A DNA stretch of 64,000 bases from a bacterium (GTDB taxonomy: Bacteria; Babelota; Babeliae; Babelales; RVW-14), in assembly GCA_016699045.1 (NCBI GenBank), contig CP064957.1, positions 372,001-436,000 on the forward strand. The letters run 5' to 3'. How positions within the stretch are numbered: the first letter of the stretch is position 1; each line of letters begins with the position of its first letter. The notes under the pieces were generated by a model that made no database searches, was not told the origin of the DNA, and worked only from the letters and a program-made list of their open reading frames with translations. Below, piece after piece: positions 41,217-48,587 of this stretch. The position numbers were made by a program, and so were the translations under genes.

Positions 41217-41966
41217 ATGTACCCAAATAAAATTAAAGAAGCTGAAGCTCTCCAGCAAGAGATTGCCAGCTATCGCCCACTTAATGATTTTCAACGCAAT
41301 CAACTCAAAGAATATTTCAGAATCAGTTTAACGTACACCAGCAATGCCCTTGAAGGCAACTCGCTCACAGAAACTGAAACAAAAGTTATTTTAGAAGATG
41401 GCATTACCATCGGCGGCAAAACACTGCGCGAACATTACGAAGTTGTGGGCCATGCGCAAGCGTACAATTATCTGCTCACATTGGTACATCAAGATGGTTT
41501 TACCGAAGACGATATCAAAAAATTGCATCAACTTTTTTTTGAAAAAATAGACCGTTCAAACGCAGGCGTTTACCGCGCAGTGCCTGTTTTTGTTACTGGC
41601 TCAGATTTTGAATTTCCCGCTCCTCATAAAATTGCTTCGCTCGTGAACGATTTAGTCAACAATCAAAAAATCTTAAAAGCACAACATCCCATTGAATATG
41701 CCGCCATCGCGCATAACCAATTAGTTACCATCCATCCCTTTGTTGATGGCAATGGTCGCACCGCACGCTTACTCATGAATCTTTTACTGATACAAGCCGG
41801 CTATCCAATAACTATTATTCCACCCGTTGTCCGAACCGACTATTTAACAAGCGTTAAGGCTGGCAACAAAGGCAATCACGAGCCTTTGATTAATTTTCTT
41901 TCCTGTATGACGTGGAAAAGCGCCAAAGATTACTTGAGAATGTTGCGCACCCTCAATCAAAAATAA
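41217..41966 (+). CDS. Fic-domain protein (probable AMP-transferase) with N-terminal autoinhibitory helix
   Basis: This 249-residue protein carries the Fic active-site motif HPFVDGNGRTARLL near residue 178; the His is the catalytic base and the Asn-Gly-Arg part binds the nucleotide phosphates. A TSNALEGN segment near residue 40 fits the S/T-xxx-E-G/N inhibitory motif of class II Fic proteins, where Glu blocks ATP binding. Fic proteins usually attach AMP to Ser, Thr or Tyr of target proteins. Its ribosome binding site (TAGGA) overlaps the stop of the OPT gene, so it is coupled to that transporter. It has no export signal. Confidence 0.93.
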   Translation: MYPNKIKEAEALQQEIASYRPLNDFQRNQLKEYFRISLTYTSNALEGNSLTETETKVILEDGITIGGKTLREHYEVVGHAQAYNYLLTLVHQDGFTEDDIKKLHQLFFEKIDRSNAGVYRAVPVFVTGSDFEFPAPHKIASLVNDLVNNQKILKAQHPIEYAAIAHNQLVTIHPFVDGNGRTARLLMNLLLIQAGYPITIIPPVVRTDYLTSVKAGNKGNHEPLINFLSCMTWKSAKDYLRMLRTLNQK

Positions 41967-41984
41967 TCCACATTCATAATTCCC

Positions 41985-42014
41985 TTGTATTTCAAAATTA
42001 CCTTTTCTTATAGT
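41985..42014 (+). promoter_or_regulatory. Promoter for the 42067 secreted-protein gene
   Basis: TTGTAT (41985-41990) and TATAGT (42009-42014) are separated by 18 bases, just after the Fic gene and about 50 bases before the next start. Confidence 0.5.
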
Positions 42015-42066
42015 TAACTTACGTAGAATGTCTTTTATGAATTTATTTTGGGGAGAAGGGGACTTT

Positions 42067-42747
42067 ATGAATAGAATAAAGTTATTTTTAGCATCGGCCT
42101 TACTGGTAAACGCAAGCATGCAACTTAACGGGGCAGCTCACGAAGAATTAAAACTCAAAAAAAACTGCGAAGGAGCAGCAATCGTTATTTTTGTTCACAA
42201 TTCTAACGAAGATTATGAAGGCACACGCACGAGCGACATTATCACCGCCGTAAAAAAACTGCACAAAACAAACAAGATGTTTGCAAAACTTTTAACACAC
42301 GAAGTAGACGCAGCAAAACACGACACCAGTAACGAATACTTAGCGGCATTAAAAACAGCTTACGAACAAGCGGGCGCTCGAGCAGTTAAGATAGTTTACC
42401 CTGAAAACCATACTCTCGAATTTCTTCAAGAACTCAATTCACAGGTCGCAGCCCCAAACAGCCGTGGATTCGACATTCATCAAATGGAAGAAGACGTTCA
42501 AGACGTGGTAAAATTCGCCAACGAAAATTCAGAACAAATCCACGGTGCCTTGGAAGGAGCAACAGCTCTGGGCGATATTATTCAAAAACAAAGCGCAGAA
42601 AATGCCGCATTGCCACCAGCACAAAAAAGAAAATGGTACCAACGTGCGGGTGCTTGTATTTGTACCGCAGCTCAAGATCCAAAGGTACAAGAAGGCGTTG
42701 TAGATGCCGCTAAACTGGCTCTACAACTTGCTATGATGTTTGCTTAA
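42067..42747 (+). CDS. Exported protein of unknown function
   Basis: This 226-residue protein has a signal peptide (MNRIKLFLASALLVNASMQLNGAA). Its N-terminal half reads like an alpha/beta domain (AAIVIFVHNSNEDYEGTRTSD, RAVKIVYPENHTLEFLQEL). The C-terminal half is helical with two nearby Cys (GACICTAA). GGGGA selects the ATG at 42067. It lies 20 bases before the second exported hydrolase, so the two likely form a transcript. No family is recognised; a role with the hydrolase is inferred only from position. Confidence 0.7.
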   Translation: MNRIKLFLASALLVNASMQLNGAAHEELKLKKNCEGAAIVIFVHNSNEDYEGTRTSDIITAVKKLHKTNKMFAKLLTHEVDAAKHDTSNEYLAALKTAYEQAGARAVKIVYPENHTLEFLQELNSQVAAPNSRGFDIHQMEEDVQDVVKFANENSEQIHGALEGATALGDIIQKQSAENAALPPAQKRKWYQRAGACICTAAQDPKVQEGVVDAAKLALQLAMMFA

Positions 42748-42767
42748 AAAAACTAAAGGAAATAATT

Positions 42768-43847
42768 ATGAAAAGGCTTTTTTTTCTAAGTATTTTTGCT
42801 TTCGCTGCTTTTACACGCATGCTGCACGCTCAAGACGCCATCATTCTTACACATGGCGCTTTTGCTGCCTCAAACACCTGGATGCTGCCTGGCTCAGCAT
42901 TTTATAAAAACGTCGAGCTTGCAACTAAAAACACCGCCGATATTTATCCGTACTACTGGGAGCAACCATTTGGCGGCCTTTTTGATATTGAAAAAATTAA
43001 CGCAGCCAAAGAACTCGCAACGTTGGTGATTATGCTCAAAGCAAGCGGTTACGATAAAATTTCTATCATTGCACATAGCTACGGCGGGCATGTAACAGCT
43101 CTTGCAAGCCAACTTTTAAATGCAAATAAGCCATCGATAGAAGTAGTCGATACCACACAACAACCAAGCGCACGCATCGCAACAGATGCCTTGATATATT
43201 CAAACGATAACGAACAATCTTTTAATCAAAATTTTTGCAACGCACAGCAACAAATCGCTCAAACAAGTAGCTTGCTTAAAACATTTGATGCCCTGCCAAC
43301 AGCAACTCGCACCGAACAAGATGGCCAAAATTATTATATCAACATTGTTTACACGCTAGCAACCCCAACAGACCCGGTAGAATTCCCAATCGACACGACC
43401 ACCGTTCAGTATATTATTAATGGCTGGTCTGAAAACGATCTCGTACAAGAACTCGTAAGCGGCCAAAAAATAACAATCAATCCATCGCGCGCCATTAATC
43501 TTGAATTTTTTATACCAGAAAACGAACAAGACACAGAAGGATTTTGGAACATTATGCTTGATTTTATTAACTGGCTTCTTGGTTATGAACAAGAAGCCAG
43601 CCCCGACCATATCGAAATGCGTAGCAGTATTATCGGTCGCTGGCTGCCAAAGGTACCTTTTGAATTGCAAGCACAAGGCATTAATGGTTTTGAAAATTTT
43701 ACGTTTGAAAAAGATGGGATACTAACATTTGATCAAAACCCCGAACTACCACCTTTTATAAAAGTGAATAAATTAACTGCTATTTTTAAGTCAAAAATCA
43801 ACCATTCTGGGGAAAGGCAAGCCTTTCCCCAGAATGTCACTCCATAA
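42768..43847 (+). CDS. Exported alpha/beta-hydrolase (lipase-like)
   Basis: A signal peptide (MKRLFFLSIFAFAAFTRMLHAQ) precedes AIILTHGAFAASNTW, matching the oxyanion loop, and ISIIAHSYGGHVTALASQ near residue 105, a nucleophile elbow of H-S-x-G-G form. The later acid and His residues are not certain. AAAGGAA precedes the ATG. The last 15 codons overlap a perfect 16-bp-stem hairpin (43803-43836), suggesting that the reading frame now runs through what may be the transcript's terminator. Substrate is unknown. Confidence 0.78.
   Translation: MKRLFFLSIFAFAAFTRMLHAQDAIILTHGAFAASNTWMLPGSAFYKNVELATKNTADIYPYYWEQPFGGLFDIEKINAAKELATLVIMLKASGYDKISIIAHSYGGHVTALASQLLNANKPSIEVVDTTQQPSARIATDALIYSNDNEQSFNQNFCNAQQQIAQTSSLLKTFDALPTATRTEQDGQNYYINIVYTLATPTDPVEFPIDTTTVQYIINGWSENDLVQELVSGQKITINPSRAINLEFFIPENEQDTEGFWNIMLDFINWLLGYEQEASPDHIEMRSSIIGRWLPKVPFELQAQGINGFENFTFEKDGILTFDQNPELPPFIKVNKLTAIFKSKINHSGERQAFPQNVTP
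43803..43836 (+). terminator. Strong hairpin inside the 3' end of the hydrolase gene
   Basis: CATTCTGGGGAAAGGC pairs perfectly with its complement around a two-base loop. There is no immediate T run; ATATTTT follows about 15 bases later, so its terminator role is uncertain. Confidence 0.5.
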
Positions 43848-43996
43848 TATTTTACAAAATCACTCAGAAACTAAAAATTAGTCAAAAAATCTAATACCAT
43901 TTGTCGAGTAACGCCAAATAAAAAAATAACGTAAAAGCCCTATTTTTGATCTTGCACTATCTCTTTTTACTCAAAAAGGCCCTTATTTCACCCGTT

Positions 43997-44024
43997 TGAC
44001 TATCTGAAAGCTTTAGTTAGAATA
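43997..44024 (+). promoter_or_regulatory. Promoter for the XRE/S24-like regulator
   Basis: TTGACT (43997-44002) and TAGAAT (44019-44024) are separated by 16 bases, leaving a 5' leader of about 85 bases before the regulator gene. Confidence 0.55.
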
Positions 44025-44116
44025 ATAAGACATCTAAGTTACAAAATTAGCACCTTTGCGTCTAATAGCAATTAAATTTAGGGATTTAAGTACTATCAAT
44101 TGTAGGGGGAACTACC

Positions 44117-44791
44117 ATGTTATTATCTACAAGATTACGCGTTAAAGAACTCTTGAGAGAGCGTCGTTGGACGACTAAAGTTCTCGCGGAGAAAACAGGG
44201 ATGTCAGAAAGTTATCTGACTCACATTAAAAATGGAACACGTCGCTGGAACGAAGACGCACTTAAAAAGCTGGCGGCAGCATTTGAACTTCTTCCTACGG
44301 ATCTTTTTGATTATAAAAAAGACCGCACCAACGAAGTAAACGCAGACATTCAACTGCCATCAAGTGCAGAAAAAATCGATTTGGCTATTCAAGTAGTGCC
44401 TGTTGTTGGGCAAATTCCAGCACAGCCATCGGCTTATAATAACCAAATTACGCAACACGCTACCGGCTATAACAACCAATTTGTTCCGGTTTTGGGTACC
44501 AATGATGACGCCATGTTTTGTCTTCATGTCAAAGACAACATGCTTGCACCACGCTTTGCAAAAGGCGATTTCCTTGTTATTTCTCCTGGTCAATGGACCA
44601 ATTCAGGCGATTTAGTTGCTGTTGAGTATGGCGATGAAAGCCCGGTTCGTGAAATTGCACAGGTAAATTACATGGAAGAATTTGTGGTTTTTGAATCAGT
44701 GAACCATAAAAAGGCGCCAATCGCCCTGGTACGCGGCAAAGACTCCTTCCGCATTATCGGCAAGGTAATTTATCGCTATCAAGCACTGTAA
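44117..44791 (+). CDS. XRE-type regulator with a degenerate S24 (LexA/CI-like) C-terminal domain
   Basis: Residues 5-60 form a helix-turn-helix (VLAEKTGMSESYLTHIKNGTRRW). The C-terminal 140 residues follow the S24 fold: VPVVGQIPAQ at the cleavage-site region, LHVKDNMLAPRFAKGDFLVI, GDLVAVEYGDESPVREI and FRIIGKVIYRYQAL. The self-cleavage residues are absent. The Ala-Gly bond is Ala-Gln, the Ser of GDSM is Asn (KDNM) and the catalytic Lys position is Arg (VREI). It is thus probably a DNA-binding repressor that cannot be inactivated by RecA-stimulated cleavage. AGGGGGA precedes the ATG. Its targets are unknown. Confidence 0.85.
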   Translation: MLLSTRLRVKELLRERRWTTKVLAEKTGMSESYLTHIKNGTRRWNEDALKKLAAAFELLPTDLFDYKKDRTNEVNADIQLPSSAEKIDLAIQVVPVVGQIPAQPSAYNNQITQHATGYNNQFVPVLGTNDDAMFCLHVKDNMLAPRFAKGDFLVISPGQWTNSGDLVAVEYGDESPVREIAQVNYMEEFVVFESVNHKKAPIALVRGKDSFRIIGKVIYRYQAL

Positions 44792-44803
44792 AATATCGAG
44801 TTG

Positions 44804-44829
44804 GGCCTTGAAGAAAGGCCTTTCTTTTG
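44804..44829 (+). terminator. Terminator after the XRE/S24-like gene
   Basis: GGCCTT and AAGGCC pair around a five-base loop and are followed by TTTCTTTT. The hairpin contains the -35 box of the rpsF promoter. Confidence 0.7.
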
Positions 44830-44836
44830 CTATAAT
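44808..44836 (+). promoter_or_regulatory. Promoter for rpsF-rpsR-typA
   Basis: TTGAAG (44808-44813) and a perfect TATAAT (44831-44836) are 17 bases apart. The leader of about 110 bases before rpsF holds a small AATGCA/TGCATT hairpin (44872-44888). Confidence 0.7.
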
Positions 44837-44952
44837 ATACTTTCTATTGAAATTCTTTGGGTACCGTTAGTAATGCATTGTTTGCATTGCTATCTCCCCC
44901 AATGTTGAACGTTTTATAGTTTAACCACCACCTATTCGGGAGAACCTGTATT

Positions 44953-45432
44953 ATGAATATTCGTTACGAAACACTTATGCTCGCGCCAACCGAGATTACC
45001 GATGACGAACTTTCAGCGATTGAAAGTAGCATTGAAAAAATCGCTGCTAACGCGAACGGTCAATTGACCAGTTTTGACAAATGGGGTAAGTTTCAACTTG
45101 CTTATCCAATCAAAGGCCATAGTTATGGCGTTTATGCTTTGGCACGCTATGAAGCACCAAAAGCAGTCCTTTTCCAAACGCTTGAAGAAATCAAAAGCCT
45201 TTTGCTTATCAAGCACAGCGAAACCATCATCAGACATGTAAGCGTACGGATTCCTGCTGATGCTCCTGCTGAGTACCATCGTCCAGATTCGCTTGATGCT
45301 ACAAGAAGCAACAATAATTTCGATTCTTTCCTAAAAGAAAACAAAATCGAAAATTTACTTGATAGCGTAGAAGCAAATAGCAATGATTTCGGTGCTGACG
45401 ACTTTAATGTCGACATGAGACCATCCAAGTAA
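44953..45432 (+). CDS. rpsF: Ribosomal protein bS6
   Basis: bS6 binds 16S rRNA with bS18 in the small-subunit platform. The ferredoxin-like fold is visible: RYETLMLAPTEITDDEL, FDKWGKFQLAYPIKGHSYGVYALARYEA and ETIIRHVSVRI. The tail after residue 100 is extended and acidic (to 159 residues in total), as in many longer S6 proteins. The gene is followed by rpsR after 21 bases and typA after that; the usual ssb between rpsF and rpsR is missing. GGGAGAACC precedes the ATG. Confidence 0.95.
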   Translation: MNIRYETLMLAPTEITDDELSAIESSIEKIAANANGQLTSFDKWGKFQLAYPIKGHSYGVYALARYEAPKAVLFQTLEEIKSLLLIKHSETIIRHVSVRIPADAPAEYHRPDSLDATRSNNNFDSFLKENKIENLLDSVEANSNDFGADDFNVDMRPSK

Positions 45433-45453
45433 CCAGATTTAAGGAATTTCATT

Positions 45454-45744
45454 ATGTCAAAAAGATTTAGTCTTCGTATTAGCTCACGTCTTGTTAAGAA
45501 AAAATCACGTAAACAATCTTACTCAACGTCAAAGCATTGCCGCTTTTGCTCAAAGCCAGAACAAGAACGCTTGCTTGATTTTAAGAACACCGGACTCTTG
45601 AAAGTGTTTTTGACTGAACGTCACAAAATTCTTCCTTCACGCGTTTCCGGCAATTGTTTTTTCCATCAACGTACACTTTCTAGTGCCATTAAAACTGCTC
45701 GCAGTATGGCATTGTTACCGTTCTGTGCAATTCACCACATTTAA
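45454..45744 (+). CDS. rpsR: Ribosomal protein bS18
   Basis: This 96-residue basic protein has the S18 signature: HCRFCSKPEQERLLDFKNTGLLKVFLTERHKILPSRVSG, then HQRTLSSAIKTARSMALLPF. The CxxC pair hints at metal binding, as seen in some S18 proteins. It has a basic N-terminal extension of about 28 residues. It sits between rpsF and typA and shares their promoter. AAGGAA precedes the ATG at 45454. Confidence 0.95.
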   Translation: MSKRFSLRISSRLVKKKSRKQSYSTSKHCRFCSKPEQERLLDFKNTGLLKVFLTERHKILPSRVSGNCFFHQRTLSSAIKTARSMALLPFCAIHHI

Positions 45745-45755
45745 AATGGATATCC

Positions 45756-47561
45756 ATGAATAATCAGCAAATACGTACCGATATTAGAAATATTGCTATT
45801 ATAGCACACGTTGACCATGGCAAGACTACGTTAGTTGATCAAATGCTTACTCAATCTGGCACAGCTGTTGAACATGCTGAGCGGGTCATGGACTCCGGTG
45901 ATATTGAGCGTGAACGTGGTATTACTATTCTCGCTAAAAACACCTCCATCCAACTGCCAAATGGCAAGATCAACATTGTTGATACCCCAGGCCACATGGA
46001 CTTTGGTGGAGAAGTTGAACGAACATTACAAATGGTTGAAGGCTTCTTGTTGCTTGTTGATGCGGCAGAAGGCCCACTTCCAGGCACTCGTTTTGTATTA
46101 CAAAAAGCATTACAACTCAATTTGAAACCAATTGTTGTTATTAATAAAATCGATCGTAAAGATGCCGACATCGAAAGAACAGAAGCCCTCATTCACGATT
46201 TATTTTTAGATTTGGTAACACATGAAGACCAATTGGTATTCCCAATTGTTTACGGATCTTCACGTGGCGGCTACATGTCCACATCGCCAAACGTTACCAG
46301 CGGCACCATGCAACCATTGTTTGATGCTATTTTGGAACACATTCCGGCCCCAGTTGCAAAAGCAGAAACCTTACAATTGCTGATTACCAACTTGGACTAT
46401 TCAGACTACATGGGCAGAATTGGTATTGGTAGAATCTTTAGCGGCACGCTAAGCGTTGGTCAGCAAATTATTATTTGCAAGGGCGAAAAAGCAAGTGCAC
46501 CGATCAAAGTAACCAAAATTTACCTTTTCGAAGGCCTTGAACGTAAAGAAACACAAAGCGCACGCTTTGGTGATATCGTTGCGGTTACCGGCTTTGCGGA
46601 AGAATTAACCATCGGCTCGACCTTGTGCGACGTTGGTTTCCCAATCCCATTGCCATACATCGACATCGATGAACCCACCTTGTCCATTTACGTTTCCGTA
46701 AACGATTCTCCGTTTGCCGGCAGAGAAGGCAGCTTGCTGACCTCGCGTCAAATTTGGGACCGCCTGGAAAAAGAAATTAAAACAAACCTTGCGTTGCGTA
46801 TTGAACAAACTGAAAACGGCGACACGTTCAAAGTGTCCGGTCGTGGCCAGCTTCATCTTGGTATCTTGATTGAAGAAATGCGTCGCGAAGGATTTGAATT
46901 GCAAGTTTCAGCACCTGAGGTTATTTATAAGACCGTTAATGGTGCTCGTCACGAACCATTCGAATTGTTAACGTTGGACGTTGAAGAAGAACACCAAGGC
47001 GTACTCATGGAAAACATTGGGAAGCGTAAAGGTCTCATGGAAAACATGACCCATTACGGCACGAACAAAGTTAAACTTGAGTTCAAAATTCCTGCTCGAA
47101 CCTTGATTGGTTTCCGTAGTGAATTTGTGACCGACACGCGCGGTACCGGCTTGATGAGCCACCGTTTCCACAGCTACGGGCCTTATGCTGGCGACCTTGA
47201 TCGTCGTTCAAAAGGCGCTATGATTTCTATGGAAGGCGGCAAAATTACCGCGTACGCGCTTGATGGCTTGCAACCTCGTGGGATTCTGTTTGTTAAACCA
47301 ACTCAAGAATGCTATGAAGGCATGATTGTTGGTGAACACAGCCGCGATAATGACCTTGACGTTAACCCAACCAAAGGTAAGAAATTGACCAACATGCGTG
47401 CTTCAGGCACTGATGATGCGGTTAAACTTGCCCCACCAAAAGTCATGATACTGGAAACAGCACTTGACTGGATTAACGACGATGAACTTATCGAAGTTAC
47501 GCCGCAATCAATTCGCTTGAGAAAGCGTTATTTGAAAGCAGGCGAACGTAAACGTAAGTAA
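45756..47561 (+). CDS. typA: Translational GTPase TypA (BipA)
   Basis: TypA is a ribosome-binding GTPase involved in 50S assembly and stress adaptation. The G motifs are AHVDHGKTT (G1), RGITI (G2), DTPGHMDFGGEVER (G3), NKIDR (G4). Domains follow in the usual order, with VGEHSRDNDLDVNPTKGKKLTNMR near the C-terminus characteristic of the TypA-specific domain. Length of 601 fits the family. It follows rpsR by 11 bases. Its last codons are duplicated, with the terminator, beyond the toxin-antitoxin pair downstream. Confidence 0.97.
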   Translation: MNNQQIRTDIRNIAIIAHVDHGKTTLVDQMLTQSGTAVEHAERVMDSGDIERERGITILAKNTSIQLPNGKINIVDTPGHMDFGGEVERTLQMVEGFLLLVDAAEGPLPGTRFVLQKALQLNLKPIVVINKIDRKDADIERTEALIHDLFLDLVTHEDQLVFPIVYGSSRGGYMSTSPNVTSGTMQPLFDAILEHIPAPVAKAETLQLLITNLDYSDYMGRIGIGRIFSGTLSVGQQIIICKGEKASAPIKVTKIYLFEGLERKETQSARFGDIVAVTGFAEELTIGSTLCDVGFPIPLPYIDIDEPTLSIYVSVNDSPFAGREGSLLTSRQIWDRLEKEIKTNLALRIEQTENGDTFKVSGRGQLHLGILIEEMRREGFELQVSAPEVIYKTVNGARHEPFELLTLDVEEEHQGVLMENIGKRKGLMENMTHYGTNKVKLEFKIPARTLIGFRSEFVTDTRGTGLMSHRFHSYGPYAGDLDRRSKGAMISMEGGKITAYALDGLQPRGILFVKPTQECYEGMIVGEHSRDNDLDVNPTKGKKLTNMRASGTDDAVKLAPPKVMILETALDWINDDELIEVTPQSIRLRKRYLKAGERKRK

Positions 47562-47629
47562 GTTTCGTGTTTATAGACTGACAAAAATTAGGGCCCACAA
47601 GTTCTTGGAACTTGTGGGCCCTAATTTTT
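47545..47629. repeat. Direct repeat, left copy (end of typA plus terminator)
   Basis: This 85-base segment aligns without gaps to 48478-48562 (about 66 of 85 identical by eye). It includes the last typA codons (AACGTAAACGTAAGTAAG) and the palindromic terminator. The pair flanks the MNT-HEPN genes at an offset of 933 bases. Confidence 0.75.
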
Positions 47630-47633
47630 GTCA
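47579..47633. terminator. Terminator after typA, 26-bp perfect stem
   Basis: The arms at 47579-47604 and 47608-47633 are perfectly complementary around TTG, with flanking A and T runs. The core GGCCCACAAGTTC recurs after the HEPN gene. Confidence 0.9.
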
Positions 47634-47733
47634 ACACTCATTCAAAAAACAGTTTTATTGATCAAAAATATTTTTAATGATACGTTCTTAGTAGCCTGAC
47701 AGGTAATTATTGTGAAACTCGTGGAGATTCGAC

Positions 47734-48030
47734 ATGATACCAACAATCGAAAACTATCAAGACAAATTACTTGAAATCATCAACAAGCATCTTTCCGAAT
47801 GCTCAGTATACCTTTTTGGCTCTCGAGCACGCAATACTCATCGAGAGGGTGCCGATATTGATTTGGCGCTTGATTGTGGGAAAAAACTCGATATTTCTAC
47901 TTTATTCAAAATTAAATCTGATATTGAAGATTCAACCATTCCTATTTTTGTAGATCTCGTAGATCTGCAAGACGCCTCTCCAGATCTAAAAAACGAAATT
48001 ATGAATGACAGAATTTTATGGCAAAAATAG
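47734..48030 (+). CDS. Minimal nucleotidyltransferase (MNT) antitoxin
   Basis: This 98-residue protein is an MNT-family nucleotidyltransferase with the active-site pattern LFGSRARNTHREGADIDLAL (GS then DxD) near residues 27-46. In MNT-HEPN modules the nucleotidyltransferase neutralises the HEPN partner, in known cases by adding AMP to it. The HEPN gene overlaps its last 13 bases in another frame, and the pair forms one unit. GGAG precedes the ATG. Confidence 0.88.
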   Translation: MIPTIENYQDKLLEIINKHLSECSVYLFGSRARNTHREGADIDLALDCGKKLDISTLFKIKSDIEDSTIPIFVDLVDLQDASPDLKNEIMNDRILWQK

Positions 48031-48461
48031 AAGTAAAACATAAATATCTTTGCAAGGCCTTAGCTACCTTGGAAAATGCTATTGTAAACTTAGAAAAAGT
48101 AAAAAAAACAGCACCAAAAGAATACGCCGCCGATCTCGTACATGATCTCGAACTTCATATACGAGATTCCATGATCCAGCGCTTTGAATACACCATAGAA
48201 AATCTTTGGAAATATTTAAAAGATTACAGCTATGAAAAATTTAGAGTTGTACACGAAATTCAAGCATCAAGACCAATTATTCGCACATGTTGCCAAGCAA
48301 TGATTATTTCTGAGCAAGAAGCAAGTCTTCTCATTGAAATGATTGATTATCGCAATGAGACCTCCCATCGCTACAAGGAAGAAGTTGCCGAAATTCTAAG
48401 CACCAAGATTGCACACTATTATCCAGCTATTGAAAAAATCGTTCGGCGCCTGAAACCATAA
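48018..48461 (+). CDS. HEPN-domain toxin (HI0074/nucleotidyltransferase-substrate-binding type)
   Basis: This all-helical protein of 147 residues matches the HI0074-like partner of MNT proteins. Near residue 114 it has RNETSHRYKEEVAEI, which contains the R-x4-H motif of HEPN RNases. HEPN toxins cut RNA when not held by the MNT partner. The gene overlaps the MNT gene by 13 bases. The two are flanked by direct repeats including a typA-derived terminator, suggesting the module was inserted as a unit. Confidence 0.88.
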   Translation: MAKIEVKHKYLCKALATLENAIVNLEKVKKTAPKEYAADLVHDLELHIRDSMIQRFEYTIENLWKYLKDYSYEKFRVVHEIQASRPIIRTCCQAMIISEQEASLLIEMIDYRNETSHRYKEEVAEILSTKIAHYYPAIEKIVRRLKP

Positions 48462-48477
48462 AGAACGAATTTTATCT

Positions 48478-48562
48478 AACGTAAACTTAAGTAAGCTTCG
48501 TACACAAGTCCTGATAATTAAAATGGCCCACAAGTTCTTAGAATTTGTGGGCCATAATTTTT
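48478..48562. repeat. Direct repeat, right copy (typA-end-like plus terminator)
   Basis: This segment aligns without gaps to 47545-47629. It begins AACGTAAACTTAAGTAAG, echoing the end of typA although no typA gene lies here, and continues into a similar palindrome. Confidence 0.75.
48517..48562. terminator. Bidirectional terminator between the HEPN and NhaC genes
   Basis: TGGCCCACAAGTTC pairs with GAATTTGTGGGCCA around TTA, followed by TAATTTTTTT. It lies between convergent genes. Confidence 0.85.
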
Positions 48563-48587
48563 TTATAAGAAATAAAGATATTTAAAT

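Noticed and set aside
43848..44116. Possible small RNA or tRNA in the gap before the XRE/S24 gene
   Set aside because: No cloverleaf or strong hairpin is visible; only a promoter can be supported.
44837..44952. S6:S18-binding autoregulatory leader before rpsF
   Set aside because: The leader has a weak six-base-pair hairpin and a CACC/GGG segment near the start, but I could not match the known motif.
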